This document shows positions 20,690-33,033 of a stretch of DNA of 64,000 bases, in pieces; the stretch's first letter is position 1; every line of letters begins with the position of its first letter. The stretch is from Paulownia fortunei (Eukaryota > Streptophyta > Magnoliopsida > Lamiales > Paulowniaceae), in assembly GCA_019321725.1 (NCBI GenBank), contig CM033120.1, positions 18,568,278 through 18,632,277 on the forward strand, given 5' to 3'. Both the position numbers and the translations under genes were made by a program. Below the pieces are notes generated by a model. It worked only from the letters and a program-made list of their open reading frames with translations, was not told where the DNA came from and did not search any database.

Positions 20690-23600
20690 ATAGTACTTGG
20701 TGGATTAATTCTGGTTGCACCACTCATGTTTCAAATACGATGCAGGAATTTCTTATGATCCAAACTATAAACCCAAATGAAAATTTTGTGTTCATGGGGA
20801 ATAGAGTCAAAGCTCCAGTTGAAGCCATCGGAACATGTTGTTTAATTTTAGATACTGGACATCATTTAGATCTTTTTCAAACTCTTTATGTTCCTTTTAT
20901 TTCTCGTAATTTAGTTTCTTTATCTAAACTTGATACAGTTGGATACTCCTTTAAGTTTGAAAATGGATGTTTCAGTTTATTTAAACATAATCGTTTTATT
21001 GGTTCCGGTGTTCTTTGTGATGGTTTATACAAATTAAAGCTTGATAATCTTTTTGTTGAGACTCTATTGACCTTGTATCATAATGTTGGCACTAAACGCA
21101 GTTTAGTTGATAAAAGTTCTGCTTATTTGTGGTATAAACGTTTAGGTCATATATCCAAAGAAAGTATACAAAAATTAGTAAAGAATGAAATTCTTCCAAA
21201 TTTGGATTTTACTGATCTTGGTATTTGTGTGGATTGTATTAAGGAAAAACATACAAAACACACAATTAATAAAGCAGCCACAAGAAGCACACAGCTCCTT
21301 GAACTTATACACTCTAATATATATGGACCTTTTGATGTTCCATCTTTTGCTGGAGAAAAATATTTTATTACATTTATTGATGATTTTTCACGTTATGGTC
21401 ATGTCTATTTGTTACATGATAAATCTCAATCAGTAGACGCCTTAGAGGTATTTATTAATGAGATTGAGAGACAATTAGACAAAAAGGTGAAAGTTATCAG
21501 GTCTCACAGAGGTGGTCAGTATTATGAAAAATATAATAAAATTGGACAACGTCCAGGTCCATTTGCTAAGTTTCTTGAAAAGCGTGGCATTTGTACTCAA
21601 TACACAATGTTAGGTACACCGCAATAAAATGGTGTTGCAGAACGACGTAATCGTACTTTAATGGATATGGTTAGGAATATGTTAAGTAATTCTTCTTTAC
21701 CTTTATCGTTGTGGATGATGCTTTAAAAACCGCCATGTATGTATTAAATAGAGTTTCTAGTAAGACAGTTCCAAAGATACATTTTGAACTATGGACAGGA
21801 AGAAAACCCAGTTTAAAGCACCTGCATGTTTGGAGTTGCCCGACGGAAGTAAAAATTTATAATCCACATGAAAAGAAACTGGATTCAAGAACAACCAATG
21901 GTTTTTTTATTGGTTATCCAGAAAAATCGAAAGGGTATAGATTTTATTGTCCTAGTCATAGTACAAGAATTGTTGAAACTGAAAATGCTAGGTTTATTGA
22001 AAATAGTGAAATTAGTTGAAGTGTGAAATCACGAAAAGTGGAAATTCAAGAAGTTAGGGCGGAGATTCCTTTACCTAAAACTTCTTCTCATGTTATTATT
22101 CTTACAGTTGTTGAACCGTTTAACAACTTATACGAATAACAAATAAATGATCAAACTTTCAATAATGAAACTGTTGACAATGAATCTACAGTAGATGAAC
22201 CACATCAAATAGCATTAAGAAAATCTAAAAAACATAGAAGACCTGCTATTTTTGATGATTATGTGGCAAGAGTCAGAATTTGATGTAGGAATTGATGATG
22301 ATCCAGTTTCTTTTTCACAAGTCATGGAAAGTGCTAATTCTACTAAATGAATAGATGCCATGAAAAAAGAATTGAAATCAATGACTCATAATGAAGTAAG
22401 GGATATTGTAGAATTGTCAGAAAGTTGTAAAAGAGTTGGGTATAAGTGGGTCTTTAAGACCAAACGTGATTCTAATGGCAATATCAAAGGACACAAAGTT
22501 AGACTTGTTGCCAAATATTTTACTCAGAAAGATGGTATTGACTACAAAGAAACCTTTTCTCCGGTTTCTAAGAAAGACTCATTGAAAATTATCATGGCAA
22601 TGGTGGCTCATTATGATTTAGAGCTCCATCAAATGGATGTGAAAATCGTTATTCTTAATGGAAACTTAGAGGGAGAGGTTTACATGGAACAACCTGAAGA
22701 TTTTTCAGTTGAAGGAAAGGAACACATGGTGTGTAAACTTAAGAAGTCAATATACGGACTTAAGCAAGCTTCCCGGCAATGGTATCTTAAGTTCAATGAT
22801 ACTATCATTTCTTTTGGATTTAAGAAAAACACTGTTGATCGGCGTATATATCTGAAGGTCAGTGGGAGCAAGTTTATATTTCTGATTCTATATGTTGATA
22901 ATATCTTACTTGCCACTAATGATCTTGGTTTATTACATGACACCAAGAAGTTTTTCTCTAAGAACTTTGAAATGAAAGATATGGGTAAGGCTTCCTATGT
23001 GATAAGAATTGAAATATTCCGTGATAGATTACAAGAATTATTGGGATTGTCTCAAAAAATATATATCAATAAAGTTTTGAAAAAATTCACTATGGAAAAG
23101 TGTTCTCCATCTGTTGTTCCAATTCAAAAATGAGATAAATTGAGTCTTATGCAATGCCCAAAGAATGAATTGGAACGTAAATAAATAGAACAAATTCCTT
23201 ATGCATCCATCGTTGGGAGTTTGATGTATGCTCAGACTTGCACCAGGCCAGACATCAGTTTTGATGTTGGCATGTGGGGCAAGTATCAAAGTAATCCTGG
23301 AATGGAGCATGGGAAAGCTGCAAAGAAAGTACTGAGATACCTGCAAGGAATGAAAGATCACATGCTTATATATAAGAGATTCGATCATCTTGAGATGATA
23401 GGACATTCAGATTCAGATTATGATGGATGTGTAGTACTAGAAAATCCACATTTGGCTATTTGTTCCTTTTAGATGGAGGAGCAATCTCATGGAAGTCTGT
23501 CATTGTTGCATCCACTATGGAAGCTGAATTTGTGGCATGCTTTGAGTTCACTGTTCATGGATTATGGTTGCGGAACTTTATTTCAGGACTTGGAATTTTC

Positions 23601-23862
23601 GATAATATTGCCAAGCCGCTGAAAATTTATTATGATAATTTCACAGTAGTCTTCTTTTCTAAAAACGATAAAGTATTCCAAACGTGCTAAACACATGAAA
23701 TTAAAATACTTTGATGTTAAAGAAGAAGTTAAAAAACAAAGAGTGTCAATCAAACACATTAGCACCAATCTTATGGTTGTGGATTCGTTGATAAAAGGGT
23801 TGTCACCAAAGATATTTAATGAACATGTTGAAAGAATGGGCATTAGAGACAACTATTATTGA
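20690..23862 (+). pseudogene. copia pol remnant (protease, integrase, reverse transcriptase, RNase H)
   Basis: Domains in order. Protease near 20700: the active-site motif reads NSGCTTH where copia has DSGCTTH. GAG-pre-integrase near 21128 (LWYKRLGHISKESI). Integrase about 21290-22000: the segment normally carrying catalytic Asp residues reads HSNIYGPF and SHRGGQYY, and a TAA at 21625-21627 interrupts TPQ-NGVAERRNRT. Reverse transcriptase 22360-23133: KWVFKTKRDSNG, QMDVKIVILNG, KSIYGLKQASRQWY, and the catalytic box reads YVDN instead of YVDD. RNase H about 23221-23862, in two frames: ARPD-type TRPDISF, GHSDSDYDG, STRKSTFGYLF, STMEAEFVA. At least three further stops or frameshifts separate the pieces. 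Confidence 0.92.
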
Positions 23863-24240
23863 TATTATGATGATGTTTTATGTTATTTATGTATTTGACA
23901 CTCTAAGCTCATTTATTGAATGTTTCCGATAAATTAATGCATCATGTTTAATTATGTTAATGTATATACATGAATGAATTATGATGATACTAACATGATT
24001 TGTCTATAATGAGATATTAATGTTGAACTATTAAAACATCTCTCATTAAGGTCACAATAACTATAAAATTGATATTGTAATACATGAAAGAGACTATGTC
24101 GATCTAAGGACGTACAATCGCCATAATTCGTATTAGTTTTTTCACTTAATGATAAATTTATGATTTGATCAATTAAAAAAAGAATTAACTTATATTGCGC
24201 ATTATGTTTATTATTAAACCATTAAGTTAAATGATGCCAC

Positions 24241-24252
24241 AAAGTGGGAGAA
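24241..24252 (+). other. Polypurine tract
   Basis: AAAGTGGGAGAA immediately before the 3' LTR, all purines except one T; primes plus-strand DNA synthesis in LTR elements. Confidence 0.85.
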
Positions 24253-24678
24253 TGTTAGATATTTTATATTGCACGTATCCTATTTAAGGTAATTATCTTT
24301 TAATTTAGTTAAAAGATAAATATGGTTTGATAATTATCACATGTCAAATCTCATTGATCAATAAAGAGAAATTTTCTAATTATGCACATGTTGATGGACC
24401 ATTTAATTATAAATAAAGCCAATTAAAACCCGATTTTCTCTCAATTCACTCATTAATAGTTTTCTCTCCATCAAAAAAGTATACGTAAAAATTAAAGGGT
24501 CAAGATAGAGAAATACGGGTTTCTCTAAGATTGTTCTTATGATTGTATTCAACACTAATCATGGAGTAAGATATGTTTTCTTATAATTATGTACTGTGAA
24601 AATCATGAAATTCTAAAATTTTGAGCATCAATGTTTATTTATAATTATGTTTTTGATTTGCATAAAGATTTCCTAACA
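24253..24678 (+). repeat. 3' LTR of copia element (426 bp)
   Basis: Starts TGTTAG and ends CTAACA; followed by the duplicated TCTTC at 24679-24683. Retains about 80 bp that the 5' LTR has lost. Confidence 0.93.
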
Positions 24679-24683
24679 TCTTC

Positions 24684-25954
24684 TTATTTGGTCACCTATT
24701 TTTAAATTTCTTAGCCAAACAATTGATGGAAAAATAATAAAATCGAATATTTTTACTCCGTTATTTCTCATGTCTCATTTCTAACTCACAAGTATATTGC
24801 AATTAGTTTTTAATACTTTAGCCGTTTTATGATGCATAATACTTCAATTTTTAAGTATATTATACGGTCAAACTAACAAAATAGCTTAAATTAATCATGG
24901 TGACAAAAATTGGGTCCACATAGAAAGAATAGGATTGTTTTAGAGCAACGAATTGATCATTCGCGATAGTATTTTGTCCGATTTCGGACAATGGAATCAA
25001 AATAATAGTCTTGTACATTATACAAGAACATGGCATATTTTCACTTAAAACTACTTTTTAACTTCATCCCAAATACGCACTTCATCAAACAATAGCCTCG
25101 CTCGCTTTTCTAATTTTGCTGCCGCCTGCCGCCTGCCGCATTAGTCAATATGTTTCGATTTTTGTCGAGTTCAGATGATGGGATTGCTAGTCAGGAATCC
25201 CATATTCCATTTTCCTTACATTCTTTTCTATTGATCAATCAGCAATATCTATGGCTCCAATCACTTACCGTATTCAGTATGTTTTCAAAGAAAACAATGA
25301 AATGGTAGATGTCTGAATTAAGAAAATTGATTAGAACCAATATGGAGTGAGCTATATAGTACTTCACTCAAACTCAACTTAGGATTGTAAATCAGCCTTG
25401 CAAGTCGTTCATCCATGTATAATCTCAGAATTCAAGTGTTACCGCATCCGATTATGATTTGTGGAAGGAGACAAAATAAAATAAAATTTATTTAACTAAA
25501 GCTCTAGACGGGCTGGACTTTTATGTTGGCTTTGTAAGAAGTAACTTCATTTTCCAAGACTTACTCATAGGAGGTTCGTGGTTGGGCTGTTTACGAGCCT
25601 GTCCATCTATTCGACTTACTCATAACAACTTGGGCTGGCCCAGAACAGCACCATTGAAGAAAGCTCACACACTGGTGACGGGACTAGACAATTGGGACTT
25701 AAATGAGTATGAAGATGGCTGATTGATTCCCTTATCTTTCCAACCCTCGCCCGTCACGGCTTTCCTCTGTTACCATTGACCACCACCACCAAAAAATTCC
25801 TCTCCGAACACCTTTTTTGTACATGACGAATTAAACAAGAATTTCGAAAAGAAATTAGTTCTGTTCAAGATCGTATAATCTATTCAGTGTCTATTCAAGA
25901 TTTCTTTCTTTTAATTTGGAGAGGGTTCATATTAGAAATTATTTTGACCCGGCG
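24684..25954. other. Intergenic DNA and LCAT4 promoter region
   Basis: No coding exon seen. A TGGGCTGGCCCA site II pair lies at 25631-25642, about 320 bp before the LCAT4 start. The last ~150 bp are probably promoter and 5' leader. Confidence 0.5.
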
Positions 25955-28900
25955 ATGGCGGTGTTGTTAGAGGACATAGTGAAGTCTGTGGAGCAGCTGT
26001 TGAAGCTGATCAGCAAGAAGAGCCAGGAACAGTCCTACGTGGACCCCACGCTCGATCCGGTTCTCCTCGTTCCCGGCATCGCCGGTTCGATTCTCAACGC
26101 AGTCGATGATAAAACCGGTAAAACCGAGCGGATTTGGGTCCGGATTCTTGGGGCTGATCACGAGTTCCGGGACAAGCTCTGGTCTCGCTTTGATCCTGCT
26201 ACAGGTCAGATTCCGCAACTTTCCTAATTTCTTGCATTCACGTTCGAATCTTTCTTGTCTTTGGTTACGTTTTTCCTGGTTATTATATTCTTATTATTAA
26301 TTGTATAAATCTGGCTTGCGTTTTTCTATTTTGTCGACTTTTTAGTAGTTTTTTCTTCGTTGGGCCTGATTTTCTTTGTCTTGACATCCTTGACATGGTT
26401 TAATTGAAAAATAAGTTCAATCGGCTTCCATAAAAATTATCTCATTTGGTTTTCAAGCTCAAGTTTTTAAAGAATGTGCTCATGTGGTGTTCTTAATACC
26501 AAGAATTGACACAAGGTTAGAAAACAAGGTATTCCTAATTTACTTCTAGACATGGTAAATTGTTTTGGTTTTTAGTATCTCTTCTTGTGGATTGACAAAA
26601 TGAATCACTTTCTGAACATTTGCGAAGAAATGCACATAATGACGAGGATTGGACATTAAGCAAACTTGGTGGAAGAGGAGTTTTTCAAAAAGTATGCAAT
26701 ATAATCTGTTGAAGACTATACTTCTAAGACCTTTAATTAAAAACACATTTTATATACATAGATTCAGTGCCTTAAGCTCACATTTATTTAGTATCTCAAA
26801 TTAAAAGCATTTTATTATGTAAGAAATAAGCTAATTAAAGTGCATTCTTTAATTTACTTTGAAAATATGCTAAAGTGTGTAAATAAGATGTGATAAATTT
26901 GGAGGAAAAAAAAGTCATTAATCTTAATCAGGACTAGATGTATAAGCCTTTTGCTAATCAATTTGCTATTTTCTGGCTTAGTATTGTTTTGTATGCCATG
27001 TGATCTGTCTGACATGTAGAATAATATGTAATGGTTATGTCAAACGCGTATCAAATATATTTTTTCCCATGCTGGACACATCTTCGGGTTCTAAAAGAAT
27101 GCTTGAAACAGGTAGAACAGTGACATTAGATGCTGACACGCATATTGAGGTTCCCCAAGACAGATATGGCCTGTATGCAATTGACATGTTGGACCCTGAC
27201 ATGGTGAGTGTTGCTCCTTAACTCTGGTCATTTGGTGGATTGCATCTTGTATGCAGTTCATTAGTTAATTTTCCTTTCTTGGTTCCTTAGTGTACCAGGG
27301 GTCTGCATTCGTTCATTTAGCATTACATGCTCCACTACATCTCTGCAGTAGAGCTTAAATCTTGTTCCTGGATTCTTTGCAGGTTATTGGCAGTGATTGT
27401 GTATATTATTTTCACGACATGATAGTTGAATTTATTAAATGGGGCTACCAAGAGGGAACAACACTCTTTGGGTTTGGATATGATTTCCGCCAAAGCAATC
27501 GGTAACTTCCAAACTCTTTGAGAAAATTAGTTTTAACTCTCTAGGGTTTTCTTATAATATAATGAAATATAAATTTGTTATGTAATATCAGTCGTAAGGT
27601 GGCATACTGCTGTCTTATCATAGCCAGAGAATATTAACCTAAGTGAGCTTGGTCTCGCTGTAATTTTAAGTCAGCATAGCCTGAACCCTAAGTATGTGGA
27701 CCTGCTCAAACCATCATGCTGCAACTAGGTGTTGGTACAGCCTTGACTGTTAACTGTGTAAATGTTGACCTGGTTACAGCTAGTGAATATTGTTGGTGTA
27801 AATGTTTGATCCTTGCATCCCATTCTCACAGAATTAATGCTACATGACATCAAGCCATTGTTGTTTCCTTTCTACATTTCTCCCCCAAGACCTTTGCCTC
27901 TACACTGTTTGCTATTCTTTAAAAACAATATTAAACCACCAATAGTGGACTGTTTCTGTCACATTGCCTCTAGTACAAGTTGTCACAGCTGCCACAACCA
28001 AAATTGCCATTGCTACAACAGTCAAAGCTCCTAAATCTGCTCACCATCATAATTATTGTCCTTACTAAGTCAGAAAAGGAGTTGCTAATAAGCAACAATA
28101 TTGTTAATTTTTCACTAACACTGTAAAATTTCCTCTCTCTCATCATATGTGGGATTTTTTATCTTTTTGTTTCGACTAAACATCACATTTTGAAAGTCTG
28201 ATCTTCATTAAGCTCATTTATTGTGCTTTGGTTTCTTCCTGTGTCCCCAAGGATGGTTGGTGGAGGCAGCAGTCATTGGGTGTTGGCAGTAGCAAATATT
28301 TTGGATATAGGGATGAGGAAAATTGAAAGCTTTTTGTGGTTTAAATAGGAGTGGCGAGGCAGACAGTGGTTTTCTTGGCATAGTTGTGTGTGTGTGTTGG
28401 ATATTACATATTTTAGATCCAATAATGACCACCTGTTTGTATGTGTTGAACATATTACATGGTTTTTATACTTTATGACTCATCTATGTAACTACTTGTT
28501 CCAGATTGCAGGTAACGCTGGATCGCCTGGCATCAAAGCTGGAGTCAGTTTATACTGCTTCTGGGGGAAGAAAAATAAACATAATAAGTCATTCTATGGG
28601 TGGTCTTCTGATTAAATGTTTTATGAGCCTGCATAGAGATGTAATACTCTCACTCTTCTTAAATTGCTTATTCCATTTTGTTTTCCACCTTTCTAGTCTC
28701 TTGTTCTCTCTCACAGGTGTTTGTCCTTGATTTCATTATTAACTTCCACTTCTTCTTTGTTGCACAACTTGGAATCTAATATTGATGGCATTGTTTTCTA
28801 GATCTTTGAGAAGTATGTGAAAAATTGGATTGCAATAGCAGCACCATTTCGAGGTATGTGGCTCTTTGAACTATTGCTTTTGTTGCTGCATTGGCCAATT

Positions 28901-31900
28901 TTTTCTGTTTAAGTAAAATCACATTGAAGAAGGGGAGATCCCTGTGCTTGTAATAAGCCTATAACTGGTCAACAATTCATCTCCCATGTCTAGTTAAAAT
29001 AGAACCATCCTAGATGTACAAAACTTTGTTATGAGGTCAAGTAATGTTTTTAATCTCTTCCACTTTGGAAACCTCACAATGTTGAGTTTATGATGGTTGT
29101 TAGTATGCCAGAAGGTGAGTCCAGCCATTGATTTTGATAATTTTTTCCAGAGAGACTGTAAAGTGATCCTATTGGCAATCGCTTTAATCGTGTATCAGGG
29201 TTATATCATTATGTTAACTATGCTGAAGTTAGATATTTTGCTTGTGACTGTGCCTCATATAATTTTCATTCCTTTTTCTCCATGTACTACCTTCAAACTG
29301 AAGCAAGAATGCTTATACATTTTCGTTTTTATTCTAACATTTGACCTCCCAATTAAAGATTGTAAAATTTCTTGTTATCTATTCCAACACCTGCACCTAA
29401 TACTCCCCTGACCTGTTCATAAAAATTTTTTGACCTCAATATATAAATAATTATTTGTTTTTTGAATTCCAACAGGTGCACCTGGATATATAACCTCCAC
29501 ATTTTTGAATGGAGCATCATTTGTTGAAGGGTGGGAACAGAATTTTTTTATTTCAAAATGGAGTATGCAACAATTGGTATGAAGTAAATTAATATGGCCA
29601 CCAATTTCTGTGTGTTGCTTTCCCCCTCTTTGTTTGCATTGACTCCCGGCTTGCGCATCCATGTCTGTTGTTTGAAATTTGACCTCATTGTCATTTTCGC
29701 TTCACTGAACTAACCATTAAAGGAGTATTTTTCATTTGCTACACTGTGAGAAAGTGTAGTGTTTATTGAGCTTTTGACTACATTCATGAACATCCTTTTC
29801 TGTGTCTGATCTCATAAAATTTGATGCATTAGTTTAGACACGATTAATATGTTTTGTCGATCCTACCACTTGGAAATCTGTCTATCTTGGCATGGTTTGA
29901 GTTTTATAATGTATGTTCAGTCCTTTGCTTCTGCATTGATGTGAAAAGAGTGACTTTATTCATGATAGTAATTCTTTAGTATTTTCTTTTTTTGTCTCAT
30001 TCTTTGAATATAACATCTAATGTCTTCTGTGTTTCAGCTGATTGAATGCCCATCAATATACGAATTGATGGCCTGTTTAGATTTTAAATGGGAACACATT
30101 CCACTTCTTGAAATATGGAGACAGAAATGTGGTAGTGATGGGAATTCCACCATAATGCTCGAGTCTTATCCTCCTGAAGAAGCTATACCAATCTTTATGG
30201 AAGCTCTTTCGGTCAACAAGGTGAGCTATGACTGTTATTATAGATATGGGAGTGGAAGGAGAGCAAGTGAGCCTTGATTTATTAGATAAAGTATGTAATA
30301 CTTGCTTTATGCAAATTTGTAAAGTTGAATGTCAATCAAATGCAAATCTTTCTTGAGCTGTCATTAGCTGTTCCCTCCTCTAGATAATTATAGCAGTCAA
30401 TGAATATTGACAAATAATTTAGTGGAGTTTGGCAGAGTTTCAATAACTTGAAAGTTAAAAGTGGAAGTACTTTTACCATCATTGATGAAGTATATCTGAC
30501 TTGCACGTTGATATGTTACATTTGGAGGCTTGCACTAGTACTATCTTCTTACATTGTTTTAGATGACTTTCATGTATTAGATGATGTCCTTTTTGCAGGT
30601 CTGTTATGATGGTGCTGATATTTCTTTACCATTCAATTTGGAGATTTTAAAATGGGCTAATGAGACACGCAAGTTGTTGAGCTCCGCTGAGGTTCCCAAT
30701 CAGATTAAATTCTATAATATTTACGGCACAAGTCATGAGACACCTCATTGTGTTTGGTACTTAAAACTCTTTCAAATCTTAAACATAATTCTGCAGTCTC
30801 ACATACTAAAATGTGAGATTTAACCATATTCTCACGAGGTACTGTGTTGCAGTTACGGAAGTGTGGATGCCCCTGTCTCTGATTTGCGACAATTGCCTAC
30901 TCTCCAGGTAAAATTCTTAGATGAACCATAGTGTTGATATTCCATGAATAGCTCTTGGTGGATCTTTTCTATTCTATTTATCTGTGTTCAGATTTCCTTA
31001 TTTAGTTACCCTTCTCTGTATTTGTTTTACATATTATATGACATGGAAATACTGCATCTATACATTTTGATTCAAAGAGTTACTCAGACATTATTGTCTC
31101 AAACTCGCAGGCCAAGTACATATATGTTGATGGTGATGGAACTGTTCCAATGGAATCTGCGAAAGTAAGTTGTTTCAGTTTTTTGCTTTTAACGTTTGAT
31201 TTGGAACTTTGGCCTTGTTTGCATTTAATAAGAATTCCTTCTGCGAATAATGGCTGGGGAACTGGATGAAGAATTGCTCACTATCATTAGCTTCGAAAAT
31301 TTTGACAACAAATGGAAGAGTCTCCATCCTCTTACTCCCATAAGATGCATGCTTTTTCTTTCCATAAATATATATTTTCTACCTTTTCTTTTTTTAACAA
31401 TGCAATTTTTCATTGTATATTTATTCAATGAATATGCATGAACCTAGATATTTCCTCAGACATGTAAAATCTGAGGTTGCAATAACTTGTTGATTGTTTT
31501 TCCATTCTTATAGGCAGATGGGCTTTGTGCGGAAGCAAGGGTTGGAGTCCCTGGAGACCACCGGGGAATTCTTTGTGATCGTCATGTGTTCAGAATTCTC
31601 AAGCACTGGTTGAAGGCAGATCATGATCCTTTTTACAATCCTGTAAACGATTATGTAATTCTACCCACTGCTTTTGACATGGAAAGCCTCAAAACAGAAG
31701 GCTTGCAAGTTACTTCTCTAAGAGAGGAATGGGAAATTATTGGGGATGACCAAGATTGCAAAGAAAATATGGCAGAGAGAAAGCCTTTGGTGGGTTCAAT
31801 TGCTGTCACTCGTATGGGTGGTGATAAATCTGTGCAGGAAGAGGCTCATGCCACTGTTATAGTTCAACCACAAAACGATGGTAAAAAGCATGTGGAGCTT

Positions 31901-31930
31901 AATGCCGTGTCCATTTCAGCAAGTGCATAG
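25955..31930 (+). CDS. LCAT4: Lecithin-cholesterol acyltransferase-like 4 (LCAT4-type phospholipase), 11 exons, 538 aa
   Basis: Alpha/beta-hydrolase of the LCAT/PDAT family. The Arabidopsis relative LCAT4 acts as a cytosolic phospholipase A on phosphatidylcholine rather than as a sterol acyltransferase. Exons: 25955-26204, 27112-27203, 27383-27501, 28505-28640, 28802-28853, 29476-29576, 30038-30220, 30599-30756, 30853-30907, 31111-31164, 31514-31930. Every phase fits and the total is 538 residues, close to the family length. Near the N-terminus is PVLLVPGIAGSILNAV. The catalytic Ser is about residue 184 (ISHSMGG), the Asp about 391 (DGDGTVP) and the His about 416 (GDHRG). There is no signal peptide or transmembrane anchor, matching a soluble enzyme. 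The chosen ATG at 25955 gives the family start MAVLLEDIVKSVE; no ATG lies upstream in frame. The gene converges on NAL1, 1.1 kb away. Confidence 0.95.
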
Positions 31931-31934
31931 AAAT

Positions 31935-33030
31935 CCTATATAGATGGATGCTGGAGTGATTTATGGGGGATTAGGTGTTTTTGAAATTTGAATGCTACCA
32001 GTTCTGTGGCAAGCACTTCTGTACGCTTCTGTACATAAAGCTTCTCATGAATCTTGTGTGCTATTGTAACGTTGTTATGCAAATATGGTATGTAAATAGT
32101 AATGACTTGACTATTGACCTGCCATTTGGTTAACATTGCTGTACAGTCATTATAATAATAAATTGCCGAAACAGGCTTGCCTCCTAGAATCTGTTGCCTG
32201 ACATGTTGTGTTCTGCCTTTCACGCAATGTTTGGATTTTAAATTTTGGTGAGGTAAAGGAATAAAGAATAAAATGCATGAACTATTATTTGAAGTGAACG
32301 AAAATATATATTTCTGTTAATGTTTCTCTCGTTAAAATCCAAGAACAAACTCATGGCAAGACAGACAGAATCTGGGGAAAACGTCGCGTGGGATACAAAT
32401 CATGATTTACATGCTGTTTGGGCGAGAATAATATCCCACAGGAGCAGCCTGTGATGACCAATAAGTGACAATCTGCTTGATTGATACTATACGTACAAAT
32501 TGAAAAAAGTATACACCAATTTTTCACTGAACAATGCAAATTTGTTTAATTATTGCTTGATCATATACATTTCTAGCATGCACAATTTCATCTGCTCCAT
32601 GAGTTTGTACAGAGATGGGTAAAAAGAGACAACCAACAAAACGAGGTTACATTTCTCGTCTAACCATTTGCCTTGCCTATCGTATAACTCAAATAAAAAG
32701 CCTATAATTGTACCATTCACAAGTATTATACGGGGAAAGAATAGTGAGAGTTCCAAAAGAAGCCCTGGTTCCACCTGCCAAAAAACACTGTTTACATATC
32801 CCAGGGGCATTTTGTTAATGGGAAAACATGCTTCTAGCTTGAGTTCTTAAAGCCCAAGAGAGAATCAGATAGCTTTCTTCTCTTCGGTTCTGCTTCACCT
32901 AACTGCAAAGAAACAGAAATCTCTTCTTCCAACTCATTTCTTAACACACACAGGTTTTTCAGACTTGCCGTTTCCCCTTGATGATTGTGATATACTGGAG
33001 ATTTGCATGAAAAGTTCGGGATGAACTGGA
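31935..33030. other. Convergent 3' intergenic region (LCAT4 / NAL1)
   Basis: Holds the 3' untranslated ends of two genes that face each other; no coding exon seen. Confidence 0.6.
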
Positions 33031-33033
33031 GCT

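Larger units (their letters stand above)
18275..24678 (+). mobile_element. Degenerate Ty1/copia LTR retrotransposon, 6.4 kb
   Basis: A full-length element: 5' LTR 18275-18619, primer binding site 18622-18633, gag, pol in copia order (protease, integrase, reverse transcriptase, RNase H), polypurine tract 24241-24252, 3' LTR 24253-24678, flanked by the 5-bp duplication TCTTC. The order integrase before reverse transcriptase places it in Ty1/copia, near the TNT1-94-type polyproteins by sequence feel. All coding regions carry stops and frameshifts and several catalytic residues are changed, so it cannot move by itself. The LTR differences mean the insertion is not recent. Confidence 0.95.

Noticed and set aside
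22360..23133. A host reverse-transcriptase gene
   Set aside because: It lies inside the LTR-bounded copia element, carries YVDN instead of YVDD and is flanked by stops, so it is the element's own dead enzyme.
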